Origin: Rhizopus sp. PT2906
Taxonomy: Eukaryota > Mucoromycota > Mucoromycetes > Mucorales > Rhizopodaceae
Assembly: GCA_025529335.1 (NCBI GenBank)
Contig: JAMYHX010000110.1
Span: forward strand, 36,636 to 100,635
DNA length: 64,000 bases
Reading direction: 5' to 3'
Made by a program: the position numbers and the translations under genes. Of the stretch, positions 45,151 through 57,849 are shown piece by piece; the stretch's first letter is position 1; each line of letters opens with the position of its first letter. The notes under the pieces are model-generated. The model had not been told where the DNA came from. It worked only from the letters and a program-made list of their open reading frames with translations, and searched no databases.

Positions 45151-45703
45151 AGTTGAAATAATAAAAAGAAAGACGCATGTGTGACTTGGACGTACGAATT
45201 TTTATTAAATAAATAAATAAATCCTTTGGTTAAAAAAACCTGCTCGAGTCAGGTCCAAAAACAAAGTAAAAATATGAGCCATAATAAAAGGGAATGGGTC
45301 CTATGATAAGAATATATGGTTAATATATCAATTGACAACATATTGTTTCTTTGCTTTTTTTCGCTCAGGTAAAAATGGATTGTATCATCAATAACCATTC
45401 TGCGTGGTGCATGATCAAATTTATCATCAAAGCAAAAAATAAATAAAGAAACCCTCCAAATAATAACTTACCACTTGTGAATATCTTTCCCCCTTTCTTC
45501 TAGTTAAAGAGAAAGGAGAAAGTTAAAAAAAGAAAAGAACTGACAGGTGAATTTGCTCTACTTAAAGGTTCATTCAAAAAAATTTTTTTAAAGCGTCTCA
45601 GTCACAAAGCTTGTCACAACCCTTTCTCCGCCCATGAACAGTATTTAGGAAATATAAGACGACACCATCAATGGCAAGAACAATAGTGAAGCATATCAGT
45701 TTA
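45151..45703. other. Intergenic between UBX and VAS1 genes
   Basis: 553 bp upstream of the UBX gene and downstream of VAS1 (both minus strand). AT-rich with A/T homopolymers; no gene recognised. Confidence 0.5.
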
Positions 45704-48700
45704 TTAATTATCACTTGATTGTTTACGAATAAACACAGTAACATTATCACTAACAGACCCAGATTCACTTTCTGCAGGGGATTCTGCACTTGCATCCAAA
45801 ATGGATAATTCAGTGACACCTTTAGCTAAAGCAACAATAGTATGTTTTTGACTTTCATAAAGTTTGAAGAGAGTAGCATCGCTGGTTTGTACAGCAGCAA
45901 TAATGTTCTTCTTTAACATGAGTTGAGTAGCAATTGAACGAATGACCTTGACGCCTTCAAAAAGAGTGTCAAAGTCCTTTTCAGCTTCAGTAAAGTCAAA
46001 GGCCTTATTTTCAGTAGGATACTTGGCCTTTACAATACTCAAAATGCTGTCTCCAGGGCGACGGACAAGACGTTGGAACAGTTCTTCGGTAACAAAAGGC
46101 ATGAATGGATGCATAAGCTTAAGGCCGGCCTCAAGACAGGTGTATAAAGTATTTTGAGCTGTAACTTTACGTGCGTGGGCAGCTTCATCCTTGCTAGTAT
46201 CAATATCACAAACAGGCTTGATTGCTTCAATATAGACATCGCAAAGTTCATAAAGCCAGAATTGATAGACAGCATCTGTGGCAGCCTTAAAGTTACGTTC
46301 TTCTAATGCCTTGTTGGTATCAATAGCACATTTGTTAAGCTTTGTGAGAATCCATTTGTCAACCAAGGACTCATTTCCACTGGGTTCGGAAGAAGCATTG
46401 GGCTTGAAATCATCACCAAGTTTCATCAAGGCAAAACGAGTGGCGTTCCACAACTTGTTACAGAATTTACGATAACCTTCAACACGCAAAATGTCAAGAT
46501 TGATATCACGACCACCAGTGGTATAGGCACACAGAGCGAAACGAAGAGCATCAGTACCACATTGGGGAATACCTCTGGGGAAATCTGCCTTTTGACCAGC
46601 CATTGCCTTCTTGATTTCCTTAGTGTCAAGATTACCCAGGCTTAATTTATCATGAAGGCCTTGAAGAGTGATACCTTCGATGACATCAACGGGATCAATG
46701 ACGTTACCAAGCGACTTGGACATCTTTCGTCCATGGGCGTCACGGATCATAGCGTGACAGAGAACTTCCTTGAATGGAACCTTGCCAGTTAATTGGATAC
46801 CAAGCATAACCATACGAGCAACCCAGAAGAAGAGAATATCCCAACCTGTTTCGAGCATGCTGGCAGGATAAAAGTGCTCCATATCAAATGTTTGCTCGGG
46901 CCAGCCTTGAATAGAGAATGGCCATAAACCAGAAGAGAACCATGTGTCCAAAACGTCGGGATCTTGCTCAAGGGTGAACTTCTTGCCAGGGAACTTGGCT
47001 TCGGCAGCGGCACGAGCCTCATCTTCGTTGTGGCCAGTGACCCACAATTCGTCATTCATCTGGTCGTTGTTTTCACCTTCAATCTTGACAAAGTAAGCAG
47101 GAACACGGTGACCCCACCAGAGTTGACGAGAGATGCACCAGTCATTAATATTGCTTAACCAACGGAACCAGTCACCTTCGGAAACCTTGGGTGAAATCTT
47201 GAGCTCACCATCAGTGACAGCCTTCATAGCCTTATCAGCCATATCTTGGCACTTGACCCACCATTGAGGCTTCATCAAGGGTTCAATAATATCACCAGAC
47301 TTGCTACAGACAGGAACACTCATGGGGTTTTCCTTTACACCAACAAATAAGCCCTTGGCCTTGAGATCTTCAACAATTTGTCTACGGACATGGAAACGCT
47401 TCATACCCTTATAAGGACCAGCATGTTCGTTGAAGGTACCATCATCATTGAGGATGTTGATGAATTCCAAATTGTGGCGCTTTCCTACTTCGTAATCGTT
47501 GAAGTCATGGGCAGGTGTGATTTTGACAGCACCAGTACCAAAGGCCATGTCGACGGCAAGATCATCAGTAACAATAGGAATACGACGATCAATGAATGGA
47601 TGAACGACGTATTTGCCGTGAAGATGTTTGTAACGTTCATCATTAGGGTGGACGGCAATGGCTGTGTCACCCAACATGGTTTCGATACGGGTGGTGGCAA
47701 CAACAATGCGTTCATCTGATCCCTCGACTTGATAAGCAAATTCATTAAGAACACCAAATTCAAACTTTTCCTTTTCATCGTATCCAGCAACGTTCAATAA
47801 AGTACGACCCGTCAATTCCTTATTTTCGACTTCCAAGTTGGATAAGGTGGTATTAAGGGCAACACACCAGTTGACAAGACGGTTAGCACGGTAAATGATG
47901 CCATCACGGTGAAGACGGATAAAGTTTTCTTCTACAGCATAGTAACGTTTCTAAAAGACAATAAGTTACCCTGAAAGAAACAATAACTAATACCTACAGG
48001 ATCCATCGTGAACACAGCACGGTCCCAGTCAAATGAGGCACCCAGACGCTCAAATTGGGTATGAATCTTGTTACCGTAGAGTTCCTTCCATTCCCACACC
48101 TTTTCAACAAACTTTTCACGTCCGAGATCATGGCGAGTAATTTTTGATTGCTTCCACAACATCTTTTCAACAACGGATTGACATGAAATACCGGCGTGAT
48201 CTGTACCAGGATTAAAAAGGACGGTCTTGCCCAACATACGTTGCCTATGAATAAAGGAAATAAGAATCTAAAGTTATATGGAAACAATCAACATACCAGC
48301 GGATCAATGCATCTTGAATAGCCACAGTTAAAGCGTGACCAATGTGTAAGGAACCAGTAATATTTGGTGGAGGGGCAGGAATAACGAATGTACCCTCAGG
48401 CTTTGGCTTTCCATCAGGACCAAATTCAGGCTTGAAGAGACCTTCCTTAACCCACCAGTCGTACCAAGCACTTTCGACAGCACGAGGATCATAAGCATTA
48501 GCCATAGGGTCAGACATGTCTATGGCTCTATGTGAGTCATTGTGTATCACTTATCATGCCTCGTTTTTTTTTACCTTTCTTTTCGCCCTTGGGTGTCTTG
48601 TTAACAAAGACAGGTGTAGAGGTCTTTGACTCCTTCTTCTTTTTTTTCTCGGCATTGTTGCTGTCTCCAGCAGCTTTCTTGGCTTCATTAAGCTATTGAG

Positions 48701-48908
48701 ATGACACAATTGTTTAAAAGATCTGCTATCCTATATCATTGTTATTATTTACCTTGGCTTGTTTTGCTTGGAATTTAGCCAACTTGGCTGCCTGCTTTTC
48801 TTTCTGCTTGGCTTCCTTTGCTGCCTTCTTGGCAGCAGCAGCAGCATCAAGTTCAGGCTTGTTGTCGGCGACAGGTGTGTCCTGTGGTTGCTCTTTAGGA
48901 TCAGCCAT
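45704..48908 (-). CDS. VAS1: Valyl-tRNA synthetase
   Basis: Five exons (48753-48908, 48575-48692, 48297-48519, 47998-48244, 45704-47950) join in phase to 996 aa. A Lys/Ala-rich N-terminal extension typical of eukaryotic ValRS is followed by the class I catalytic core with P-P-P-N-I-T-G-S-L-H-I-G-H-A (HIGH motif), the CP1 editing domain (ATTRIETMLGDTAIAVHPND), GRKMSKSLGNVIDPVDV (KMSKS motif) and the anticodon-binding domain (RFALMKLGDDF, FMPFVTEELFQRL). It charges tRNA-Val. In yeast one gene supplies cytosol and mitochondria by alternative starts; no in-frame upstream ATG with a presequence is evident here. It is divergent from bL36m with a 154-bp spacer. Confidence 0.97.
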
Positions 48909-49062
48909 GTTTTGTTGACGGGAAAAAGAAGCTCAAGTCCTTCCAAACAAAACTTTTTTTTTGACATGACTGAGTCTAAATTTTCAGGACGAAAAAAAAA
49001 AATATAACATAGTGGTTGCTTAGCCTTGTCATAATTTGATTTTTATACTAGGCCAATACACA
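48909..49062. promoter_or_regulatory. Bidirectional promoter region VAS1/bL36m
   Basis: 154 bp separate the divergent starts of two translation genes (valyl-tRNA synthetase and a mitochondrial ribosomal protein). A T8-A9 region lies in the middle. No specific site can be assigned. Confidence 0.45.
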
Positions 49063-49299
49063 ATGTCATTTCTGACAAATTTCACAAAGACTGCATTTCA
49101 ACAATTCACTAGACAACAACAGCCTACCTTGGCACAATGGCAACAGACTAATAACTCTTTTATGTACAACATTGTTCGCACAATGAAAGTTCGATCTTCA
49201 GTCAAGAAGTTATGTGATGGCTGCACAACTGTCAGAAGAAGAGGAAAGCTTTTTGTTACATGTTCAAAAAATAAGAAGCATAAGCAACGTCAAGGTTAA
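49063..49299 (+). CDS. RTC6: Mitochondrial ribosomal protein bL36m
   Basis: Single exon, 78 aa. A mitochondrial presequence-like N-terminus (SFLTNFTKTAFQQFTRQQQ) is followed by the compact bL36 domain: MKVRSSVKKLCDGCTTVRRR, then GKLFVTCSKNKKHKQRQG. The zinc-ribbon pattern (C-x2-C...C...H) is complete. It is a component of the mitochondrial large subunit (yeast Rtc6). The start at 49063 gives the expected presequence; an earlier in-frame ATG (49036) adds nine unremarkable residues. Confidence 0.95.
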   Translation: MSFLTNFTKTAFQQFTRQQQPTLAQWQQTNNSFMYNIVRTMKVRSSVKKLCDGCTTVRRRGKLFVTCSKNKKHKQRQG

Positions 49300-49407
49300 A
49301 CTGCTTTTTCAGTATTTGCATAAAACAACAACAACCGCAACAATATAAGAAGAGAAAGAAATATTGGCAATATATATGAAAATAATAAAAATTCTATCAT
49401 TCTATTC

Positions 49408-52400
49408 TTATTGTTTCAATTGGCCGTATTTAATACTTTGTAAGCCAATGCCAGTAGCTGCTGCGTGAATGCACCCACTAAACAAAAGTATTTAATCAAG
49501 AGAGAATGTATTAGAATCACAAACTTACTTTAAAGACACAGCATCGAGGGCAGAAGGATCAGGGACATCGAGAAAGGTAGCAGCAGATAATGTTAGAGAA
49601 ACGCTGCCATCTTCAAGATTATTAGTTACTTTCCAAATGTTCAATCGTTGATCGGTAGAACAAGTAAAGATGATATCACCAACACACTTGATGCCTAGTT
49701 GAAATAAATAAGCTGAAACTATTGTGTGTTTTCTATGTTTATACCTGTAACTGAGGATGCATGGGCATCGGGAATTATAAAAGAATCACCAATAGGTTTT
49801 ATAGTATTATCATCCTGAATATGCAAAACAGTTGCAGAAACAGCATTATCTTCGCCTCCAGTGACAACCAGTAAATGCTTCTTGTCTAATAACAACATGC
49901 ATTAGCATTACCCCCTCTTTTCAACTTGAGCAAAATACCTTTGTATGGAATCGCTTCTAATCCATTTACACCTGACATATGTGTTCTGTAATAATGTAAT
50001 GGCTCTGACAATCTGAATGCCGCAAGAGTAGGTTCAGCTTCCAATTCATCTACTTTTTCTAGAGCACTTTGCAACTCGTCATGAATATCCCACATGGCAA
50101 TACCTCCTTCAGTGGCTGAAGTAAAGAAATAGACATGTCCGTCGACTTGAACATGGCAAATTTGAAGTATACACTTTGCATGCCAAGTACCATCTGCCAC
50201 AAGAGAAAACTTTCTACTATCTTCATTGAACAGCCAAAACCTGATCATAGAGTCAGAATAGACTGCTCCAATGATATGATATTTGGGAGAAATAGCAAAG
50301 GTTGTTATATCCATAATTCTAACTTCTATATCCTTTGTTAAAGCAGGACAGTTGGCCATTTCAAGACAATTCAGATGCACAGGCTCTTGTTCAGCCCTAG
50401 GCGAAAGTACTTCAATCTTCCAGCAACGGAGTTCTTCTAGACCACCACTGGTAAATAAGAGAGTAGATGAACCTTGACTATAGTCAATTGTTTTGATAAC
50501 CGTCGTATGCTTGCGAATATTGACAAGTGTATGAAACCCGGAGGTACTGCTTGGCATATACTGCTGAATCCTAAGGATTGTGTCTTCACCACCCGTGACA
50601 AATAAGAGAGGCCATGGCTCTTTCATACCTTTACATGGCAGCTCAAGAAACCGAAGAGCACGTACTTCACGACCATGGTAATTTTGCTGAAGTATACTAT
50701 CGTTAAATCCTTCATCCATACCTGAAATGTCTCTGAAGTGAGCAAAAAGCACTTCTTTTCTGATAAAGGCAAATGCTGATTTGTTTAGTTTGGCATCGTC
50801 TGCAAAGAAATTCCACCTTCTGTGTCCACCACCACAGTTAATAGAGGTCATAACAAAGTTTTTCTTTTCATTATACACGAAAAAGTGTTTTCTAAAGAAA
50901 CCAAGCAATAAAAGCTCGTTGTCTATGAATAAAGAGCCTTCCAATGTGCCCTTGGTAACCTTATTTCGGTATATTTTTTCAAGCGTCATATCTCGGCTAC
51001 GGACAAGCGTATCACCCCTACTGGCTACACCTAACTGTGTTTCTTGTTCTTCTGCTTCAGTGCAGCCTGCATCAGAAGGCATCTTCTCTGAAGCTTCTTT
51101 TAATAAGCAAAGACGGTATTGGATATAACAGCCATCACGGCCCGTTGTCCAAAAATCGACATCTCCGTTTGTCTCTTGCTCTTCATCATCGTCTGTACGA
51201 GATCTTGGTCGAACCAGCACACTTGTGATAGCTTGACGACCGTGTGATCGACGGAGCTGTAAAGAAGCTTTCAGTCTTTGAACAGCATGATCTAAAGAGG
51301 CTCTATAGCTTGGTATACGATATATCAACAAGGCAGATTCTCGAGATCCACAAATAAGAATGTTGTGTTCTTCAACAATTCCAATTGATAAGATGGTTGT
51401 CTTTTCGACAGGCATTTCAATATTGTACAGTGTTTCAAGAGAAGGCTACACTAATTATTATACATACTTGATGGTTAGATAGTTGACTTACTTTTGAACT
51501 AGAAAGATCCAATACATGAAAAAGAACTCTTTCGTTGTACCCATTTGAGACTATGTACAAGATATTTTCATCTACAGTATTCAATTAATACGATTATTCA
51601 GGTCATCCTTATCATTTTCTTACTTGAAGATGATTCAATAAAGATTTCAAAGAGCTTTTGTTTGTGTGCTGGCACTTTTACTGGCTACATAAATTCATAA
51701 GAATGTCATTTAGACAGTATATAGCATACTCACTTCAAACTTATTTTCAGGACTGATCACAATCAAATCACCATAAATGTTGCCTATAACCACGACTCTA
51801 CCACATTTTGAACTTTTCATGATGGCATAATTTCTGTACGAAGAATCATGTTGAATCTCTTCCCAGACATTCTTGCTTTTATCACATTTTAACAGATAGC
51901 CTTCTGTAGTTGCTCCTATCAACATCTGATCTTTAACCATAGCAAAATTGCGTACGTAATCTTTGCCTCTTTCTGCAGGCAAAGGAAAGCTATTGAGGTC
52001 CTCCTCTGAGTCGATTCTACTGTTCTTAATGGAGGCAAAGGACCATAAACGGATACCTGAGTCCTGTCCTCCGGTGGCCACAACATTATGTTCTGGATTA
52101 ATGGCACAGCTCCATACATTTTTACTAGCATGTCCTTCCCAACAGGCAATACAGTCATTGCCATTCTCATTATCTTCATCTTCAACATCCTCTTGCAGCA
52201 GTGCGTTCTTCCAAACTCTGCAGGTCGAGTCTTCGGATATACTGACTAGGTACTGGCCGACAAATTGACAATCCCATACACGAGCGGTGTGACCGAACAA
52301 TATGAGAGGTTGTTTACTGTAAAGCATTGAATAACAGTTTTTATGCTTTTTTTCGTGTGGTGTATACCTTTCATCTTCAAGTGACCATATACGAATGGTT

Positions 52401-53272
52401 CTATCATCAGAGACACTTGCTATTTGGCTTGCATCATGATTAAACCGTACACAAAAGATAACGCCTTCATGACCAATCAACTTTTTATACACGACAGCGT
52501 CATCACATTCGTCCTTTATCAATGGCTTCCATATATGAACTTCATTAAACACTGTGCCTGAAGCAATCGTCAATGTGTCTCTGGTAGTACCAAAGATACG
52601 AGCTGAATATAGAATACATCGAACTTGACATTGAACAGAATATAACACGTCTACAGATCCAGATCCATTCAATCTTACAATTTCCATAAAATTATGGGCA
52701 TAGACTATTGACATTTGTATCGAAGAATCATCATTTTCAATCATCCATTGCGCATCCATGATCCAGTCTTTAAAAGGTCCAAATGTCTGTTCAACTGTAC
52801 AACTAGATGCTATATCAATAGAAGCATTTTTGGACCAATATATTCGGACTTTTACCTTGCATTATCATCTGATACCTCAATCGTAAGGATGGATAAGTAT
52901 TTTGATCCAAATATGGCCAGCTTTCTGGTCTCTGTTTTCGAGTCTGACAGAATTACTTTTGGATCTGCAAGTTGCTTGGTTAATATTGTCTTAATAATTA
53001 AGCATGTCAATGTCAGACCTACATGGAACAATACGATGAATGCGATTAGCTTGCATAACATAATCACTGCACAGTATCTTTCCGGTTTGTATGTTGTATA
53101 CTTTTAAATAAGGACCATGTCCTGCTAACAGAATGTGGTCATTGTGAAAGCATAAACTGGTCACTATTCCAGCAAACATGTCCTTTTCTAGCACCTATAA
53201 ACAATTAAAATCTCGCTCATGAAAAAGAAGCAATATTTGTACATTGTTGTCACTTTGGTACGTGCTTGTCAT
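49408..53272 (-). CDS. RTT10: WDR6/Rtt10/Trm732-type WD40 protein, tRNA 2'-O-methylation partner
   Basis: Eleven exons (53243-53272, 53023-53194, 52856-52964, 52368-52802, 51734-52316, 51624-51684, 51492-51571, 49939-51445, 49745-49885, 49529-49694, 49408-49477) join in phase to 1117 aa, close to human WDR6. Diagnostic parts: LLAGHGPYLKVYNIQTGKIL near the N-terminus, GHEGVIFCVRFNHDASQIAS, SVSDDRTIRIWSLE, LFGHTARVWDCQF, WEGHASKNVWSCAIN, and a final repeat ending GCIHAAATGIGLQSI. The yeast protein (Rtt10/Trm734) partners the Trm7 2'-O-methyltransferase for the tRNA wobble position and also affects endosomal recycling. Confidence 0.92.
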
Positions 53273-53550
53273 ATTTTTATAAAGGCCTTATTTTTTAAAA
53301 AGATTGGCTGCAGTTGGTTTTCCAAGGGCGGAAACATGACACGGACACCAAAATACCAAGTCACGTAGTATTCATGCAATCGCCTCAAAAGCAGTAGAGA
53401 GATCGTTCTTCAGCATTAGTACAAGTTTAAATGCTAAGACGTTTTTATTTCAAAACAATGAACACGTTGTTTACAGGGAGCATCTATATTATTAAGGGGA
53501 TAATACATGATATATTTACATTAGATTAATCTCGGGAATATAATGCCTTC

Positions 53551-55311
53551 TTATGCTTGCATTTTTTCTTTTTCCTTCATCAACTGTCTATCAATACGAT
53601 TTCTTCTCCAAGTAGGTCCATATATAAATAGGACGAGTATACAAATATTGGATGTAACTAGTATCAAGCCCACAATAGTAAACATCCAACCCATTCCGAT
53701 GCCACTGATACCTGGATCAATACAAACCGTTGCAATAGCCCTAAAGATAGAATAAGCCAACGATTTTATATGGTCTATTTTATGTAGTTACCCTAATATA
53801 CAACGAACCAAATTATTTGTGGCAGTAATGGATGCACCTTTGCCAGGAAACAAGTCAATCAATAATGTCTGAGTAGTGGCCATAATGCCGCCTGTGCCAA
53901 AACCAACTATTAAGCAATTTGTGAGCAATATGAAGAAAGGTAAGAAAGAAAAAAGAGTGCCTTACCAAAAAATTGAAGCACTAATATAACAGGAAGACGT
54001 GCGTTCCATTCGAAGCACCAGCCATAAAATATCGTAATGACCTCACACATGACGACGTTCACAAAAATTGTTCTAAAACGAGCCTTGAAAATAGGCATGT
54101 CCCATTCTGGTCTGTCTGGATGCTTCTCTCTGAACGCGTTTCTAACTTTTTTGTAGTCGTAATCCAAGATTTTACCTCGTGTATATGATCCAAGAATTGA
54201 GCCACAGCCTTGACTGAGGTAACAAAGACCAATATTAGTTTCGGATAAAAATGGAAAGTGAATACTAAACTGCTTTGTCATTGAAGCCAAGGAGCAGTAA
54301 ATGCCAGTATAATGAAGACCATTGTATAAAAGAGTGACAAATACATCGGGTTCTAACAAGTACATAAAGGGCTTCAAGAAATTCATTCTAGTCCTTTTCG
54401 GATTTCTTTCCTTGATTTCCTGTATGCGTTTCTCATCAAGGTTTCCTCGTCTACGAGCAATCCACTGCCAAGGCGTAGGATTGGCATATCCAGATCCATT
54501 TCCAACCAAGCTGCGCAGTGTTTCGGGCACAAAAAGACCAACAGCTACTAAGGAAGTCGCGCTGATGATGAGTAAGATCCAAAAGATCCATCGCCAGCCT
54601 AGGTTTTGAGCAATAGCACCTCCCACAACTGGGCCATACACTGGTCCTGATAATTGACCAATAGAATATACACCAAAATAAGATCCGCGTCTAAAATAGA
54701 ATGAAAGATTAGTAACTGATTCTGTCATGTAATGATGACTTACTTTTTACTATCAGCGATATCTCCGAGAACTCCAGCGCCAACGGCAATGACGGAGCTT
54801 GATCCAAAAGCTTGGAGCATTCTAAATACCATAAGAGAGGCATAGTTGGGCGCCAATGCTAATCCAATACAGGCGCCACAATATACAGTCATGGTGCTCA
54901 TGAGAATAGGACGTCTGCCTATGCTATCTGCTAATGTTCCCCAGAAGGTAGGTGATATTGCCTGGAAGATCATGTAAACAGTGATTGTCAGGTTTACTTG
55001 TTCTGTGGTTATGTTGAAGCTCTTTTAAATCATTAGTCCATGTTTATCAAATGTTTTATATGTAGACATACTTGTTCTATCTGATTTAACGCAGGTAAAT
55101 AAATATTGGCTGTCAAAGGGGATATCATGGCAGTAAATGCTGTGATGCCTAATAGAACGACTTGTTGTGGTATTGAAAATATAGAATATGGCTCATTTTG
55201 CCCCTTGTCACTCTCTCTCTCGCTTTCCAAGGTATTGGTTGTCAAACTACTATGAATAGTGGGTATTACTCCTTCTTCTGTTCCTACAGCACTCGCTTGA
55301 TCTGGCTGCAT
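53551..55311 (-). CDS. MFS transporter, DHA1 (drug:H+ antiporter-1) family
   Basis: Five exons (55072-55311, 54744-55021, 53966-54690, 53792-53906, 53551-53740) join in phase to 515 aa. After a polar N-terminus come about 12 hydrophobic segments. Motif A between TM2 and TM3 reads WGTLADSIGRRPILM, the antiporter motif C region reads GQLSGPVYGPVVGGA, and a central cytosolic loop is charged (ARRRGNLDEKRIQEIKERN). This is the layout of fungal DHA1 exporters of the plasma or vacuolar membrane, such as Qdr- or Dtr1-type proteins. The substrate cannot be told from sequence. Confidence 0.88.
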
Positions 55312-56433
55312 ATCTTTAATTATAAGCTGTCAATGAACTAATGAATCAAAGAGAAAAGAAACGATGTCACTTTTATAGAATGCTTCATCATATTGCATGG
55401 ATTATAATTTTCCCGACTTAATTATACTCGATTTGGTAGAATTTGATCTTTTTTTTTTCGAGTGATATGTCGGGTAATAATATTTGCGATTGTCCGATAG
55501 CCCAACTGGGAATCTTTTTACGCACGCGAAGCTTTGTCATTACTTCTTTACAAGAATAATGTATTGTATCACTTACAACCTCTAACCTTTGACCTTTGAC
55601 TCGTTCCTTTCATTTTACTTCATTATGCGTCAAAATTTGATTAATTTGCAGTTCATTTGTTGGGAATCGAACATATAAAATGATGAATTGACTATTTTTA
55701 CTATGTTCTCTTTTCACCTCGATTATATCAAAAGAATGCATAATAGTCAAATGTTTACATTTATGCGATGACTAATTGACTGATTATAAAAAAAATACAA
55801 AAGTCAACGATGAGTCAAAAGATTAAGGGGGAAACGGCATAAAAGGGTAATTATACTCCCCATGTTTTTTTCTGAATCAACTCTATACTTATCTTTACTC
55901 GATATTTGTTGTTAAAGAACAAGAAACTATTATAGCTTGAGTGATAATACATCCATCATATAATTTGTACATTAATAGTAAGCTTAAATTATGGGAGCCA
56001 AGGTACGTCTCTTGACAAATATGTAGTAACCTCCTTTAAGTTCCTGAAACGAATAGACACACAGATCAATGCAATTGATAACTAACTATAAGGTCAACTT
56101 TTTTTTCTCCAGACTACAGTTTACATCTGTTAAGCAACACCTATTATCCGAATAAACGGAAACGGCGTTATCATGGCGCTTTATTCCGTATGCACTGCTA
56201 AGCAAAAAATGTTGTTGATCCATGTATTACAAAGGAATGATTTCTCCGAAATAAGTGATGAACCTTTTCTAAACTCTTCCATGTTTAAGAATAAAAGGCT
56301 TAAATAACCAAGGCAGATGTCAATCAAACAAGAAAACAAAAACAAAAAAAAAAAAAAAAAAAAAAAAAGAGGAGGGCGCGTCAAGAAGATGCTCATTTAT
56401 TCATAAGTATATGTACAAAAGGAGTTTTGTTAC
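55312..56433. other. Intergenic with a strong-looking plus-strand leader
   Basis: Upstream region of the MFS gene on the left. In the middle, a TATA-like box (CATAAAAGGG, about 55838-55847), a leader, and ATGGGAGCCAAG (55991-56002) followed at once by a consensus donor GTACGT. Two possible acceptors give only 10-23 codons, so no protein is supported. An A24-type tract lies near 56345-56368. Confidence 0.4.
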
Positions 56434-57094
56434 TTATGCTGTTCTCAGTATGAGATGTACGCCACTGTCAGTCCAAACAGGCTTACTTAACTCTCCTACT
56501 TGAAGTGAAAATGCCGCATCTTCAAATGGTTTTTGCATTTGATTGCGTTCAAAGTAGCCTAAATCACCACCACGTTTGGCGCTGGAGCAGTCTGAAAAAT
56601 TCGTAGCTAATGCTGATAAAGTTTCTTCGCCTGATTCAATTTTACGTTGAAACTCTGTTAATATCTGCAAAGCTTCTTCCTTTGTTCTTGTAATACGCTC
56701 CTATCACACAATCATTTAATATCATCTACATTCATACAATATTCACTCACTTCTCTCCATGAGCTTGGTCTTCTTGACTCTCTGCTTTTGATCAATAAAT
56801 GACTAGCGCGTACTCTTTCCAGATCTCCTTGTAATACAGGTGCATCCCATCGTGATTCTTTTGTAACAGTGTTGTAATAATAATCTTTATTATACGTACG
56901 GGAATGGCGCACTACCCAGTTCTCTGGCAAATCCTATATAAATTTAAAAATACATGTTATTTATGCCGCCAAAGCTCTAAACACGCTACCCCTTCCCCTC
57001 CCCCCTTCTCTCCTCTCCCCATTTTTCTTTTTATCTCTCCTTTGTTTTATCTCTCTTCTTTATATATAAACTCCTTGTTTGGAATATTTACCAT
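56434..57094 (-). CDS. ESS1: Parvulin peptidyl-prolyl isomerase PIN1/ESS1
   Basis: Three exons (57092-57094, 56751-56933, 56434-56700) join in phase to 150 aa. A WW domain (LPENWVVRHSRTYNKDYYYN, SRWDAP) is followed by a parvulin domain: RASHLLIKSRESRRPSSW, the active-site block FSDCSSAKRGGDLGYF, FEDAAFSLQVGELSKPV and SGVHLILRTA. The basic phosphate-binding RRP and the catalytic Cys and His are present. It isomerises pSer/Thr-Pro bonds, notably in the RNA polymerase II C-terminal domain. The first coding exon appears to be the ATG alone; the 158-nt intron after it is long for this genome, so the exact start is less certain than the domains. Confidence 0.9.
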
Positions 57095-57293
57095 GATTCA
57101 CACTATGATTCAAAGCAAGCAAGTAAAAAAAAAAAGATTGATAATTTAATAAATGGGGTTCACATTAGTTCCTTGTTCCATGATTGTGTTGTCCATGCTT
57201 ACATTAAGTATAAAATGTTTATAATTGGTGTATATAAAAAAGATGGTATAGCGCAATCTTTTTAATATGTGTTGCAAATAAAAAGAACTGGTT

Positions 57294-57821
57294 CTACACT
57301 GATACAGGTCGGTGTAAGTCACCATTGATTTGTAATTTTAAACACAGCAAACAGCAGTAGTTCTGAGATTCTGTACTAAAAAAAAACAAGTCCATAACAG
57401 CAAGTGCTTCTTGTAAGAGGGGCAGTAAGAGACAGAGGCAAAGAGGTGACTTACGAGAGAAAGATATGATTGTATAGCCTTCCATTGTATGGGCAGATGC
57501 ATGAACTGAAATATCTAACCAACTTTTCGAAATTAGCAAACATTTGTTCAAACAGACCAAGAGCCTGCGCAAGAGTGAATTCATCTTCAACATGCATCAT
57601 TTGGTTCAAACAAGAGCGTACACTGTCTTGTTTTGCTTTGTTTCTTGGGATGAATCGTTTACTTTGATCTAAATATAAAGTACGACATGAGTATGCACTT
57701 TTAAGAGTGGTTCCTAAAACTAATATTGAAAACCTACATCTCTTTTGATATGTGCATTCCTGGCACGCTTCAATTCATTGTTTGATATGGGCGTTATAGC
57801 AAAGGTGTGTAAATCCAATGG
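57294..57821 (-). CDS. Orphan gene, 3' part (three phase-consistent exons)
   Basis: Exons 57734-57821, 57455-57668 and 57294-57375 total 384 nt and stay in one frame to TAG. The product reads DLHTFAITPISNNELKRARN, then SKRFIPRNKAKQDSVRS, then QALGLFEQMFANFEKLV, ending LKLQINGDLHRPVSV. The last intron is canonical (GTAAGT...TTTTTTTAG); the first needs a weak donor (GTTTTC). The start codon must be in an upstream exon I could not place; this genome often uses ATG-only first exons. No family is recognised, and no membrane or signal segment is seen. Confidence 0.5.
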
Positions 57822-57849
57822 CTAAAAATTTGCTCACAGTATAACACTG

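Noticed and set aside
48726..48967. Alternate frame start MSKKKF upstream of VAS1 as a mitochondrial isoform start
   Set aside because: Out of frame with the VAS1 ATG (59 nt apart), so it cannot supply a presequence.
55655..55672. TGGGAATCGAACA on the plus strand resembling a tRNA T-arm on the minus strand
   Set aside because: No matching acceptor stem, D-arm or anticodon arm could be folded around it. No other tRNA-like T-loop was noticed elsewhere by eye.
57518..57531. 14-nt GT...AG snippet (and another near 57720-57733) as ultra-short introns
   Set aside because: The exons join in phase without removing them, using ordinary-length introns, so micro-introns are unnecessary.
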